Shown here piece after piece: positions 1 to 6,900 of a DNA stretch of 64,000 bases. The stretch is taken from NCBI GenBank assembly GCA_028819845.1, contig JAPPKS010000031.1, positions 124,001 through 188,000 of the forward strand, written 5' to 3'. Position numbers and translations under genes: made by a program. Under the pieces are notes generated by a model that saw nothing but the letters and a program-made list of their open reading frames with translations, did no database searches and had not been told where the DNA came from. The stretch's first letter is position 1, and each line of letters opens with the position of its first letter. The DNA is from Candidatus Poribacteria bacterium. Lineage in GTDB: Bacteria > Poribacteria > WGA-4E > PCPOR2b.

Positions 1-25
1 ATACTGAGCGCTCCTGAAAATTTGC

Positions 26-40
26 GCTCAACCCAACCTA
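26..40 (-). repeat. 15-bp interspersed inverted repeat, copy 1
   Basis: The plus strand reads gctcaacccaaccta. Its exact reverse complement lies at 609-623, so the two copies bound a 598-bp module. Related copies with one or two mismatches lie at 2823-2837, 3473-3487 and 3688-3702. All are outside recognisable genes. The repeat resembles half of a REP-like palindrome; I cannot tell from one window how often it occurs in the genome. Confidence 0.65.
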
Positions 41-75
41 TCAGAGCTACAACCCCCCATCAAATCGGCAAATGC

Positions 76-207
76 CTAGCCGCTATTCTCGGTCCGGTTT
101 GCAAATGTTTTCAAAACTCTGGCAGTATCCAAAGGTGTCCCCATCAGCGCGATTGTGTCCCTTATGACACTCACCTCCATCGGCAATATTTTGGTTGATT
201 TTGTCAT
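76..207 (-). CDS. Possible 43-residue small protein or gene fragment
   Basis: An ATG frame on the minus strand encodes 43 residues, beginning MTKSTKILPMEV and including IALMGTPLDTARVLKTFANR. The composition looks like protein, but there is no clear Shine-Dalgarno sequence and an in-frame stop lies shortly upstream. It sits in the same inverted-repeat-bounded module as the decayed frame at 290-520 and may be another piece of the same degenerating gene. I do not recognise the family. Confidence 0.25.
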   Translation of the reverse strand: MTKSTKILPMEVSVIRDTIALMGTPLDTARVLKTFANRTENSG

Positions 208-289
208 CTCAGAATGCTAGGGAATCCTGTCACACACTAGCTTTTCGGCATTTCTGGGCGCACGTAGCAATGCGTCGGCTCGAAGTGCC

Positions 290-520
290 CTAAAGTGTCC
301 TTTTGTGCCCTAAATTCGGATTCACTTTTTGGGACACTTCTGATGCATCGGGTATCATGTCCAGATTGCAGATTTGATTTAATGCCGAGGCGACGGCCGC
401 CAATGCGGATTCCTCGAAATTAAATATCTGATTTTTGCGCACGTTCAGGTCACCAAAAAAAAAGCGAGGCTGCGACTCTTTCAGCGCCCTCGCCTCGCCA
501 ATGAGAATGTAATCTTTATA
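290..520 (-). pseudogene. Remnant of an unrecognised protein-coding gene
   Basis: A minus-strand frame is open for 76 codons between stops at 521-523 and 290-292 without an obvious ATG start. It reads as plausible protein, including ILIGEARALKE, SQPRFFFGDLNVRKNQ and FEESALAAVASALNQICNL. This suggests the internal part of a former gene. The hairpin and T-run at 455-498 fall inside this frame and encode part of it. It lies between the paired repeats at 26-40 and 609-623. Family unknown; not seen elsewhere in the window. Confidence 0.4.
455..498 (-). terminator. Candidate intrinsic terminator (minus strand)
   Basis: Read on the minus strand, GCGAGGC (498-492) pairs perfectly with GCCTCGC (470-464) across a 21-nt loop and is followed by nine T residues (463-455). 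It could end transcription of the coiled-coil gene whose stop is at 657-659. However, it lies about 160 nt downstream and inside the decayed open frame 290-520, so the hairpin may be a relic of coding sequence. Confidence 0.4.
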
Positions 521-608
521 TTATAAGTGAACCAGTGCCGCCTGTTTTCCTGAATTATAAACGATGTGAAATGCATGTGCCAAGAGGAAAAGCGGTAGGT
601 ACCCCTTG

Positions 609-623
609 TAGGTTGGGTTGAGC
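609..623 (+). repeat. 15-bp interspersed inverted repeat, copy 2
   Basis: taggttgggttgagc is the exact reverse complement of the copy at 26-40. It lies just beyond the stop of the coiled-coil gene and closes a 598-bp module. Confidence 0.65.
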
Positions 624-656
624 AGGCTTCCTAAAACCAAGGTCTCCTCTTAATCA

Positions 657-1145
657 TTACTCATGACTTCTCAGGTGTTCAATGTGGTTCTGGTTAAGGA
701 CGCTCATTTCGTCTCGCACGCCGCCGATTTCAGCTCGCACGCCGCTGATTTCAGCTCGTACATCGCTGATTTCGGTTCGTACATCGCTGATTTCGGATTT
801 AAATTCAATTCGTAGCTTGTCAATCTCGTTCCGCAGGTCGCTAATTTCAGATCGAGTTTCGTTTCGCAGGTCGCTAATTTCAGATCGAATTTCGTTTCGC
901 AGGTCGCTAATTTCGGAGCGAATTTCGGTTCGCAGGTCGCTAATTTCGGAGCGAATTTCGGTTCTGACTTCATCAATTCGATTCTCTAGGCGTTGTCCTT
1001 GCTGCTGGAAATCGTCGTTTTGCTTGTCCATCCGCTTTTCAAGTTGCGCCGTGCGATAGAACAAGACGGCAATCTGGCCAATAAAACCCACGACGACAAC
1101 AATAATAAGGATTGTGTGCGATGGTGACCACGTGCCGAAGTCCAT
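657..1145 (-). CDS. Membrane-anchored hendecad/heptad coiled-coil protein
   Basis: This 162-residue protein has one N-terminal membrane segment (about residues 10-30, TILIIVVVVGFIGQIAVLF) and then an almost continuous charged coiled coil. Residues about 61-110 consist of 11-residue units of the form SEISDLRNEIR, which suits a right-handed hendecad coil. The last 40 residues change to 7-residue units such as SGVRAEI. At the DNA level the 11-residue part is four near-identical 33-bp repeats (832-963) and the heptad part is 21-bp repeats (about 720-790). A strong AGGAGG lies 8 nt before the ATG, and a good minus-strand promoter is at 1296-1324. The likely role is a structural or scaffold protein at the inner membrane with its coil on one side. 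The specific function is unknown; length may vary between strains through repeat slippage. Confidence 0.75.
   Translation of the reverse strand: MDFGTWSPSHTILIIVVVVGFIGQIAVLFYRTAQLEKRMDKQNDDFQQQGQRLENRIDEVRTEIRSEISDLRTEIRSEISDLRNEIRSEISDLRNETRSEISDLRNEIDKLRIEFKSEISDVRTEISDVRAEISGVRAEIGGVRDEMSVLNQNHIEHLRSHE
832..963. repeat. 33-bp coding tandem repeats
   Basis: Four copies of a 33-bp unit beginning cgcaggtcgctaatttc start at 832, 865, 898 and 931. They encode the 11-residue coiled-coil units of the minus-strand gene at 657-1145. The exact 33-bp spacing keeps frame, so copy number can change without breaking the gene. Confidence 0.85.
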
Positions 1146-1295
1146 TGATTGCGCCTCCTGCCGTACTTCTTTCGCTCAACAAGACATTGGGAATGCGTGT
1201 AAAAGCGTGTTGATTTTCTTAGGGAAATGTGAGCCCGACATGAATCTGTTTTGCGCGGCCGTTAGCTTCACGGCGTTTTCCGTTAAGCTAAGTTA

Positions 1296-1324
1296 AGTAT
1301 ATCATAATACCAAACAATAGTCAA
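1296..1324 (-). promoter_or_regulatory. Sigma70-type promoter for the coiled-coil gene
   Basis: On the minus strand TTGACT (1324-1319) and TATACT (1301-1296) are separated by exactly 17 nt. It lies about 150 nt upstream of the ATG at 1145, leaving a leader of roughly 145 nt in which I see no other gene. Confidence 0.5.
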
Positions 1325-1522
1325 CATTTTGCGACGGAGTGTGGCTTTTTTAAGTTGGATTGAGATCGACGGAACGATTAGAGAAGGCTTTAGCGAATAC
1401 ATAACGAGTGAGATATCCTTCTTTAGTTTCTCCCTTTATCAAAACCGCTCAACCAAAGCCGCAATCCAAAAAATACGGCAAAATTTAAACAACAGATAAC
1501 CAACTACTGGTCGCAGACTGCC

Positions 1523-1567
1523 AACGTAAATTTTTACGTTGACGTAACATATAATTACATATATAAT
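1523..1567 (+). promoter_or_regulatory. Strong promoter with overlapping palindromic operator candidate
   Basis: TTGACG (1539-1544), a 17-nt spacer and TATAAT (1562-1567) form a near-consensus promoter on the plus strand. Immediately upstream, 1523-1540 reads aacgtaaatttttacgtt, an almost perfect palindrome whose right arm overlaps the -35 box. This placement suits a dimeric regulator. It would drive the secreted-protein gene at 1779. The remaining 1146-1778 region shows no other gene. Confidence 0.5.
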
Positions 1568-1778
1568 ATTAAGTAATGAGTTATAAGGTAGCGGGTATGC
1601 GTTAAAACCAGGTTACTAGCCGTACCGTATGTGCCACTGTTTCTAGCTAGGCGGCAAATACGAAAATTACGTGGTAAAGCCTGCGATCGAAAATGAAGAA
1701 ATCTTAAAAACACCGAAGAATCGAAGGAGGGTCGCTTTGACGATTAACGCAGTTGGTCGCAATCGTGGAAGGAAAAAA

Positions 1779-2534
1779 ATGCGCATGAATATAAAGTTGT
1801 TTTGTATTATGTTGGCGGTGTCGTCTACTTGGGCTTACGCAAAACCTAAGTTTGAAGATATAAGAGTATTTGAAGCCTCCAGTCGGGGGGCAATTTTTAT
1901 TATTAATGGAAATGAAAAGGCAATCTTGTCGTCCCCTGCAGGAGTGTTCGACATTAAGTGTTTGCAGCAAGGCATACCTCGAGGCGTCTTTTTTATTGGA
2001 GGAGAGAGTATAGTACATATAGAAGAAACATCGTGGGATAAAAGGAAACAGGGCTATTTGGCGCATTTTGAAAATGAAAGCGTAGTGTTTAAACCATTGG
2101 ATGTTTTTCCGAAGAACACCATTCAAAACGTCAAGTTACTGCACAATTCAAGGAGATTTAGTGTTTACGAGAAAAACGCTTCAGTAGTCGTTTTTAACAT
2201 AGATACTAAAAAAGTTGTAGAGCCCGAAAAGAACACTTCCTCTGGAAAATCATTTAGAGATGGGTCACTAACATTTCTGATACTCGATGAAAGTAAAGCA
2301 CAAATGTACGGGAATCAGGGAAGTGACTCTATCGAATTTTATAGAGACAAGAATTGCCTAATATTTACGGAAACAACGCCGGTTGGAAGCAAACATGTTT
2401 TCATAATTTCAGACAAATATGACCCCGGTGAAATGGGCTTCAGATACACCTATGTGAGAAACACTTTGAATATAATCTTCAGCAACGAGTTGATTCGCAC
2501 AACTTCACATGGACTAGTAAAGGTAGATTATTAG
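1779..2534 (+). CDS. Secreted protein of unknown function, AT-rich
   Basis: The protein has 251 residues when started at the ATG at 1779, which follows GGAAGGA by about 5 nt. The frame is open further upstream, but this start places a clean Sec signal peptide first (MRMNIKLFCIMLAVSSTWAYA, then KPKF). The mature part is rich in short beta-type segments such as RVFEASSRGAIFIING and HVFIISDKY, which hints at a beta-propeller or beta-sandwich, but no motif is recognised. Base composition is clearly more AT-rich than the neighbouring genes and it has its own strong promoter (1539-1567), both consistent with relatively recent acquisition. Confidence 0.65.
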   Translation: MRMNIKLFCIMLAVSSTWAYAKPKFEDIRVFEASSRGAIFIINGNEKAILSSPAGVFDIKCLQQGIPRGVFFIGGESIVHIEETSWDKRKQGYLAHFENESVVFKPLDVFPKNTIQNVKLLHNSRRFSVYEKNASVVVFNIDTKKVVEPEKNTSSGKSFRDGSLTFLILDESKAQMYGNQGSDSIEFYRDKNCLIFTETTPVGSKHVFIISDKYDPGEMGFRYTYVRNTLNIIFSNELIRTTSHGLVKVDY

Positions 2535-2562
2535 GTAACTAATCGAGAGGAAGGAAACTCAA

Positions 2563-2676
2563 ATGATGCGCAAGGGAAGCGGCAAATTGCCGCAATCTAG
2601 TATGAACGAAGCCAAAGTACCATATCGCAGCATAAATTCACCATTCGAAAAAAGAGTGCTTATATTTTGTGATTAG
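2563..2676 (+). CDS. Possible 37-residue small protein
   Basis: An ATG ATG start follows a purine-rich ribosome-binding sequence (gaggaagga, about 8 nt upstream), 29 nt after the stop of the secreted-protein gene. The product begins MMRKGSGKLPQSS and ends KRVLIFCD; it is basic. It may be translated from the same transcript as the preceding gene. No family is recognised, and the good ribosome-binding site is the main support. Apart from this and the repeat at 2823, the stretch 2535-2851 shows nothing. Confidence 0.3.
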   Translation: MMRKGSGKLPQSSMNEAKVPYRSINSPFEKRVLIFCD

Positions 2677-2822
2677 CGCATTACGGCGAACGTACACCAA
2701 ACGCAATAAGCCGCGCCGAATTCATAATCAGCTAATGAAAAATTGCGGTGCATCGTACACTTAATTACGCAATCTGTATTTACGATACGCATACGAAACA
2801 CTGTGCGCGTTTAAATATCTTC

Positions 2823-2837
2823 GCTCAACCCAATCTA
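2823..2837 (-). repeat. 15-bp interspersed inverted repeat, copy 3
   Basis: gctcaacccaatcta differs from copy 1 by one base. With the inverted copy at 3473-3487 it brackets the DUF1801 gene, the same geometry as copies 1 and 2 around the decayed gene. Confidence 0.6.
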
Positions 2838-2851
2838 CAAACGCTGCTAAA

Positions 2852-3271
2852 TCAAAACGTGCGTTCACCGGGAAGCGCCGATGCTTGGAGAATCCAACGC
2901 GCCAATAACTCTTCGTCGAAGCAATCATCCTCGTGGATGTGAAAATAGCGCACCGCCTCATGTTTGGATTTAACGGGCGGCACGGGTCGCAGTGACGCGC
3001 CGTTTAGGAAGGTCACCTTGACATACTTTGTGAAGCAATGGAACGAGAGGAACCAACCTTGCCCTTCGATCCCATAGAAGGGTGAGTTCCACCTCACCGC
3101 TTTGCGCACTTCGGGCACGGTGCGCGCGATGAGTGCATCGAGGTTGCGTCCAACGTCCTGTTTCCATCCCGGCATGGCTGCGATGTATGCTTGGACAGGT
3201 GCGTCCCCGTCACCTTTTGGAATTTGCGGGTTGCCCCCGGAGAGAAGTTTCGGTTCGGATGAGTTTTTCAT
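2852..3271 (-). CDS. DUF1801 domain protein (YdhG-like)
   Basis: This 139-residue protein matches the DUF1801 family along its whole length: an early VQAYIAAMPGWKQDVGRNLD region, the core VRKAVRWNSPFYGIEGQGW (about residues 56-74), then SFHCFTKYVKVTF, RPVPPVKSKHEAVRYFHI and a C-terminal helix WILQASALPGE. The family is small, cytoplasmic, of YdhG type and without an established biochemical role. Length is normal. No convincing Shine-Dalgarno precedes the ATG. The gene stands alone, between inverted copies of the 15-bp repeat. Confidence 0.85.
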   Translation of the reverse strand: MKNSSEPKLLSGGNPQIPKGDGDAPVQAYIAAMPGWKQDVGRNLDALIARTVPEVRKAVRWNSPFYGIEGQGWFLSFHCFTKYVKVTFLNGASLRPVPPVKSKHEAVRYFHIHEDDCFDEELLARWILQASALPGERTF

Positions 3272-3472
3272 AATTATTATTGTACCATATTACGATCATG
3301 TAGTCATTGGTGCAAGTTTGAAATAGAGAGTATAACCGGCGTGAACGGAGAGCACTCCACCATGACTTAGCTTCGGCACAAAATTTACCCTGGTTATGGG
3401 AAAATTTCCACCGCTAAGGATGAATTGAGCTCCGAGAAATCATCAATTTTACATAATTCCAAATCGCATATG

Positions 3473-3487
3473 TAGGCTGGGTTGAGC
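3473..3487 (+). repeat. 15-bp interspersed inverted repeat, copy 4
   Basis: taggctgggttgagc differs by one base from copy 2. It lies 200 bp upstream of the DUF1801 start. The surrounding gene-free stretch 3272-3708 contains only this copy and copy 5 (3688-3702); no supportable gene is seen. Confidence 0.6.
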
Positions 3488-3687
3488 AATTTTTACGGTA
3501 CTAGTGAAAAAATGCACGGGTATGGTCTGTTGATTGCATTGAACGCGTGTTTGCGGGAAGTGAAACGCCGCGTTTTTTGGTTTCCTGGACGCTTTAAACC
3601 GTTGGGTTTTGCTGCATCCTGCGCTTGATGAAACCATCCGGGCAACTCAAACCGCATAAGGTCTAGCGCGCGCTCAAAAATGTTTCC

Positions 3688-3702
3688 GCTCTATCCAACC
3701 TA
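3688..3702 (-). repeat. 15-bp interspersed inverted repeat, copy 5 (degenerate)
   Basis: gctctatccaaccta has two mismatches to copy 1 and is inverted relative to copy 4. It lies 7 bp beyond the stop of the membrane-protein gene that ends at 3709. Confidence 0.45.
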
Positions 3703-3708
3703 CTAGCA

Positions 3709-5640
3709 CTACCAACCCCACTCAGTAAAATACGGGAAGATTCTGTACACATGCTGCCCGCGTATCTCGCCGAAGATTGTCCATAAACTGCCGATAACGT
3801 GTTGGCCCAAGATTATGCCAATAAAGAACGGTACCATGCGACGATAAAGCTGAATCCCGCCGAACTTTAGAATTACCCACTTAATCAGCCACGCGGCAAA
3901 GACTGAAAACCAGATTCCGCCCATCATCCAACCGCATGCCACGGCATAACCGACGGGATGGAACGGGAATGTAAGGAATCGTTGATGCAATAGACGAAGG
4001 ACGACAGTGATACCCGCGCCCATCCCAACGTCGCGAAGCATCGGATAGTTCTGGTCGCGCGGGTGTTTAATCCAACTGTCCAGCATTCGGAAACCGTTGT
4101 CGCCGATATTGTGGTAAACGTTGTCCGCGCCGAAGCGGTACATGTTGTCGAGCAGCGCCCAAAAACCGGCAAATGTGCCAACAATTGAGGCGATAACCAT
4201 TGCAATTAAGAAATGGCGGCTGCGGGCATTTAGCAGTTGCGCCATCTTGAATCCTTCAATCTGATGACCAACCGGATGGGAGCGGTATGCGCGGCACATC
4301 CAGAACAGATGGCTGAACATGGCGATATTCGTAACCCCGATACGCCGTGATCCGAATACGTTCAAAAGCATCTGATCCGGCCCCATAAACTCGGCGTCGT
4401 GTGCTGGTGGACCTATCTCGGCACGAATGCGAGCGATAGCAACGGCATAGATAATATATACGAGTAAAAACAGAAGCACGACCCACGCGGACATGCCGGC
4501 GTATCCGAGGAACGCCACCATAGACACGACACCAAGGACGATGCCGATGATAGCCGATCGGTAGCTCATTGCCTCGTTTGCGGCAGTATCGGGCGTTTTG
4601 CCGCGGACAACTTCTGTGACCACCTGCTTTAGATGGTTTCGTGCAGACCACAAAGGTAAAATTGCTAGGACTATCCATGCCCCCGCAGTTTGGTAACTTC
4701 GGAATGGCCCTGGTGTTGCCCAGATGCCCACCGCATCTCGATACACTAAGTCCGCCTTCCAGATAAGATGGAAGAACCAAGCAGAAAACGCCAGATTCAG
4801 CGGCAAGAAATAGGCCATCCCGACCACGAAGGGGTAGACCGCCAAGGGCAGCCAACCGACAGCATTCCACGGCTTTTCGGTGAAGAATCTGCCGAGATTG
4901 TAGATTGGCGCAAAATTCGGAGCTGCGGGCCACAAGCCGTGCAGCCCGTTGATGAGGTCAAATGCGCCGGCCAGCCCGAATCCTAGCCACAACATGCGGT
5001 TGGAAAGCAACCCGGTACCGCCCTTTGCCATCTCCATCGGTAGTTGTATAACAGGATAGGCGAGTTTTTCATTTTCTGTCCACTGTTTGCGAATGATTAC
5101 GTTGATACACACAATTACGAAGAAGAGCACGATCAGAAATCCGCCCCAAGCTATAGCCGGGACTAGCCACGGCATGAAATGTTCCGAGACATAGAGAGAG
5201 GTTTCACCGTGATGGTAACCTAGGAGCGCTGCCGGGTCGTAAACGGTTGCCCATTCGGGTATGTGTCTGCCGAAAAGCGTCATCCATTCGTTTTCTGGCG
5301 TCACAAACCAAAAACTCGTGAGGTGCTGAACCATGACGAGCAATAGGTCGTGTCCGAATATGCCGGTCGCGATGGCTGTCATCACATATATGATGATGAG
5401 TTCTACGGGTTGAAAGGCGGCGCCGGGAGCGTATTTGTTAAGAATGGCGTTTAACACCAGCAGCAGGAATAGGGTGAACGTGACGTTGTAAAATAGTGTG
5501 AAGAGTGTCGAAAAGACGGGCTGATAAACGGTTTCAGCGAGTGTCAGCCAATACAAATTGATAGGAATGAGGAGTGCGCCGATAATCAGTGCACGGTATG
5601 AAATACAGGTGGGATTACGAGGGGTCGATCCAGCTTTCAA
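3709..5640 (-). CDS. DUF6785/DUF6784-type polytopic membrane protein, paralogue 1
   Basis: This 643-residue protein has roughly 12-14 predicted membrane segments. It shares a set of motifs with the proteins at 21048-22955 and 55881-57770: PENEWMTLFGRHIPEW, RKQWTENEKLAYPVIQLP, PWNAVGW, ARIRAEIGPPAHD, FHPVGYAVACGW and a terminal IKWVILKFGGIQLYRR block. The architecture corresponds to what I know as DUF6785 followed by DUF6784, a family without assigned function. The KLxYPxxxLP loop and the many helices suggest a transporter, perhaps distantly like oligopeptide transporters; this is inference. The start is TTG with GGTGA about 5 nt upstream, chosen because the N-terminus then matches the paralogues. 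A promoter candidate lies at 5733-5761. Confidence 0.8.
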   Translation of the reverse strand: MKAGSTPRNPTCISYRALIIGALLIPINLYWLTLAETVYQPVFSTLFTLFYNVTFTLFLLLVLNAILNKYAPGAAFQPVELIIIYVMTAIATGIFGHDLLLVMVQHLTSFWFVTPENEWMTLFGRHIPEWATVYDPAALLGYHHGETSLYVSEHFMPWLVPAIAWGGFLIVLFFVIVCINVIIRKQWTENEKLAYPVIQLPMEMAKGGTGLLSNRMLWLGFGLAGAFDLINGLHGLWPAAPNFAPIYNLGRFFTEKPWNAVGWLPLAVYPFVVGMAYFLPLNLAFSAWFFHLIWKADLVYRDAVGIWATPGPFRSYQTAGAWIVLAILPLWSARNHLKQVVTEVVRGKTPDTAANEAMSYRSAIIGIVLGVVSMVAFLGYAGMSAWVVLLFLLVYIIYAVAIARIRAEIGPPAHDAEFMGPDQMLLNVFGSRRIGVTNIAMFSHLFWMCRAYRSHPVGHQIEGFKMAQLLNARSRHFLIAMVIASIVGTFAGFWALLDNMYRFGADNVYHNIGDNGFRMLDSWIKHPRDQNYPMLRDVGMGAGITVVLRLLHQRFLTFPFHPVGYAVACGWMMGGIWFSVFAAWLIKWVILKFGGIQLYRRMVPFFIGIILGQHVIGSLWTIFGEIRGQHVYRIFPYFTEWGW

Positions 5641-5732
5641 ACGATCACCGGTGCGAGGGTTTTCAAACGTCTTAGCAAAAAGGAGGAATAGGACGGAACA
5701 ACGTTAAAACAATCACAATAACGGAGTGCGTC

Positions 5733-5761
5733 ATTCTAGCATACAAGATTACACTGAACAA
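5733..5761 (-). promoter_or_regulatory. Promoter candidate for membrane protein paralogue 1
   Basis: On the minus strand TTGTTC (5761-5756) and TAGAAT (5738-5733) are separated by 17 nt, about 93 nt upstream of the start at 5640. Apart from this, the gene-free stretch 5641-6081 shows no feature I can support. Confidence 0.4.
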
Positions 5762-6081
5762 CATGAAACAGATGTTCCATTGACCGTTCTACCGGACTAT
5801 ACTATACTGTAACTTTTGCACTAAATGTAACCATTTATAGCTGTAGGCTGGTACGTATTCCGTTTGTTTCAGTAAAACCGAAATTCATTTTTGCTCTGCG
5901 GTAGGTTCGATTTTGCAGCCGAACCGGCATTCATCCATTCTTGTGGTTGCGGTTTGAATCCGCGCCAACCGAAACACATGCAAATACAAATGGAATTGAC
6001 CGTAAATCGTAATATATTTGTTTAAATCGAATTTTCAAGGGAGAATGCTGCGCTGGAAATTCTATGACGTAGACGAATGCA

Positions 6082-6876
6082 ATGTTAATTTTCGCGCTGT
6101 TAATTGTAGTTGGAACGGGACTGCAGCGAATCAATCCCAACGCTTTGGGAGAAAGCGGATCAGGGTTACCCGACAATACACTCATCAACCAACCGGAAGC
6201 GCGAAACGCGGCGTTTGCCGGCAAAGTTCGGGCAAACCAAGCGCAAGCCGCCGCCGCGCCAAGCCTAACGCACGACTCTGACACTTGGGCGTTTGTTGTT
6301 AGCGGGCACTTACAAAGCAGTCAAAACCTGGGCGGCTATCTAGTCACGGTGCAAGATTTAACCACAGGCGATGTCATGACAGAAAGTGTGAGAGACGGCT
6401 ACTTCGCCGCGGCTACAGCAAATCTCGCACGCCAAAGCGTGGTGAATGTTGGGGTCGCTTTAGAGGTCACCGTCACCGATACGACTGGCGAAATTGCTTC
6501 GAAGCCGTTAATTTTCACGGTGACGCACAATGCGCTCCTAAACGCAGTACTTCCTTTAGTGCTTGATGGGGTAGGTGTACCGAAGCAGACGATTTTATTG
6601 CAGAACTACCCAAACCCGTTCAACCCTGAGACATGGATACCGTATCATCTTTCCGAGGCAGGAGATGTGTCGACAACTATTTACGATACGGCGGGCCAAC
6701 GCATTCGGATGCTATCGCTTGGCTTTCAGTCGGAGGGTTACTATCAAAGCCGTTCGCTCGCCGCCTATTGGGATGGGCGAAACGACCTCGGCGAACAAGT
6801 CTCGAGCGGGATTTACTCCTATCACTTGTCCGCCGGCGATTATACTGCAACGCGGCGGATGGCGATTGTCAAATAG
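6082..6876 (+). CDS. Secreted protein with C-terminal FlgD/T9SS-like sorting module
   Basis: The protein has 264 residues. A short hydrophobic N-terminus (LIFALLIVVGTG) acts as signal or anchor. An Ala-rich linker and a region of beta strands (residues 65-165) follow. The last 90 residues are a typical module: NYPNPFNPETWIPYHL, TIYDTAGQRIRML, AAYWDGRNDLGEQVSSGIYS and a terminal ARRMAIVK-like strand (RRMAIVK). Modules of this type are placed at the ends of exported proteins and resemble the FlgD Ig-like or type IX sorting domain. The body is short for such proteins, so it may be a reduced version. The ribosome-binding site before 6082 is poor, and a better one (aaggga) precedes an out-of-frame ATG at 6045, so the start is uncertain. 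It converges with the rhodanese gene, 24 bp apart. Confidence 0.65.
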   Translation: MLIFALLIVVGTGLQRINPNALGESGSGLPDNTLINQPEARNAAFAGKVRANQAQAAAAPSLTHDSDTWAFVVSGHLQSSQNLGGYLVTVQDLTTGDVMTESVRDGYFAAATANLARQSVVNVGVALEVTVTDTTGEIASKPLIFTVTHNALLNAVLPLVLDGVGVPKQTILLQNYPNPFNPETWIPYHLSEAGDVSTTIYDTAGQRIRMLSLGFQSEGYYQSRSLAAYWDGRNDLGEQVSSGIYSYHLSAGDYTATRRMAIVK

Positions 6877-6900
6877 CCCATCTCGAGTTGGAAAGGCAAG

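Noticed and set aside
682-1059. A 125-codon plus-strand open frame rich in RRSLIS repeats
   Set aside because: It is the complement of the 33-bp coiled-coil repeats. The minus-strand frame has a ribosome-binding site, promoter, membrane anchor and a regular coil, so the plus frame is a shadow.
3449-3637. A 62-codon frame between the 15-bp repeats
   Set aside because: No ribosome-binding site and no recognisable pattern; it overlaps a repeat copy.
4256-4933. A 225-codon minus-strand frame within membrane protein paralogue 1
   Set aside because: Composition is Arg/Cys-rich and unlike protein, and the region is conserved in the other frame among three paralogues.
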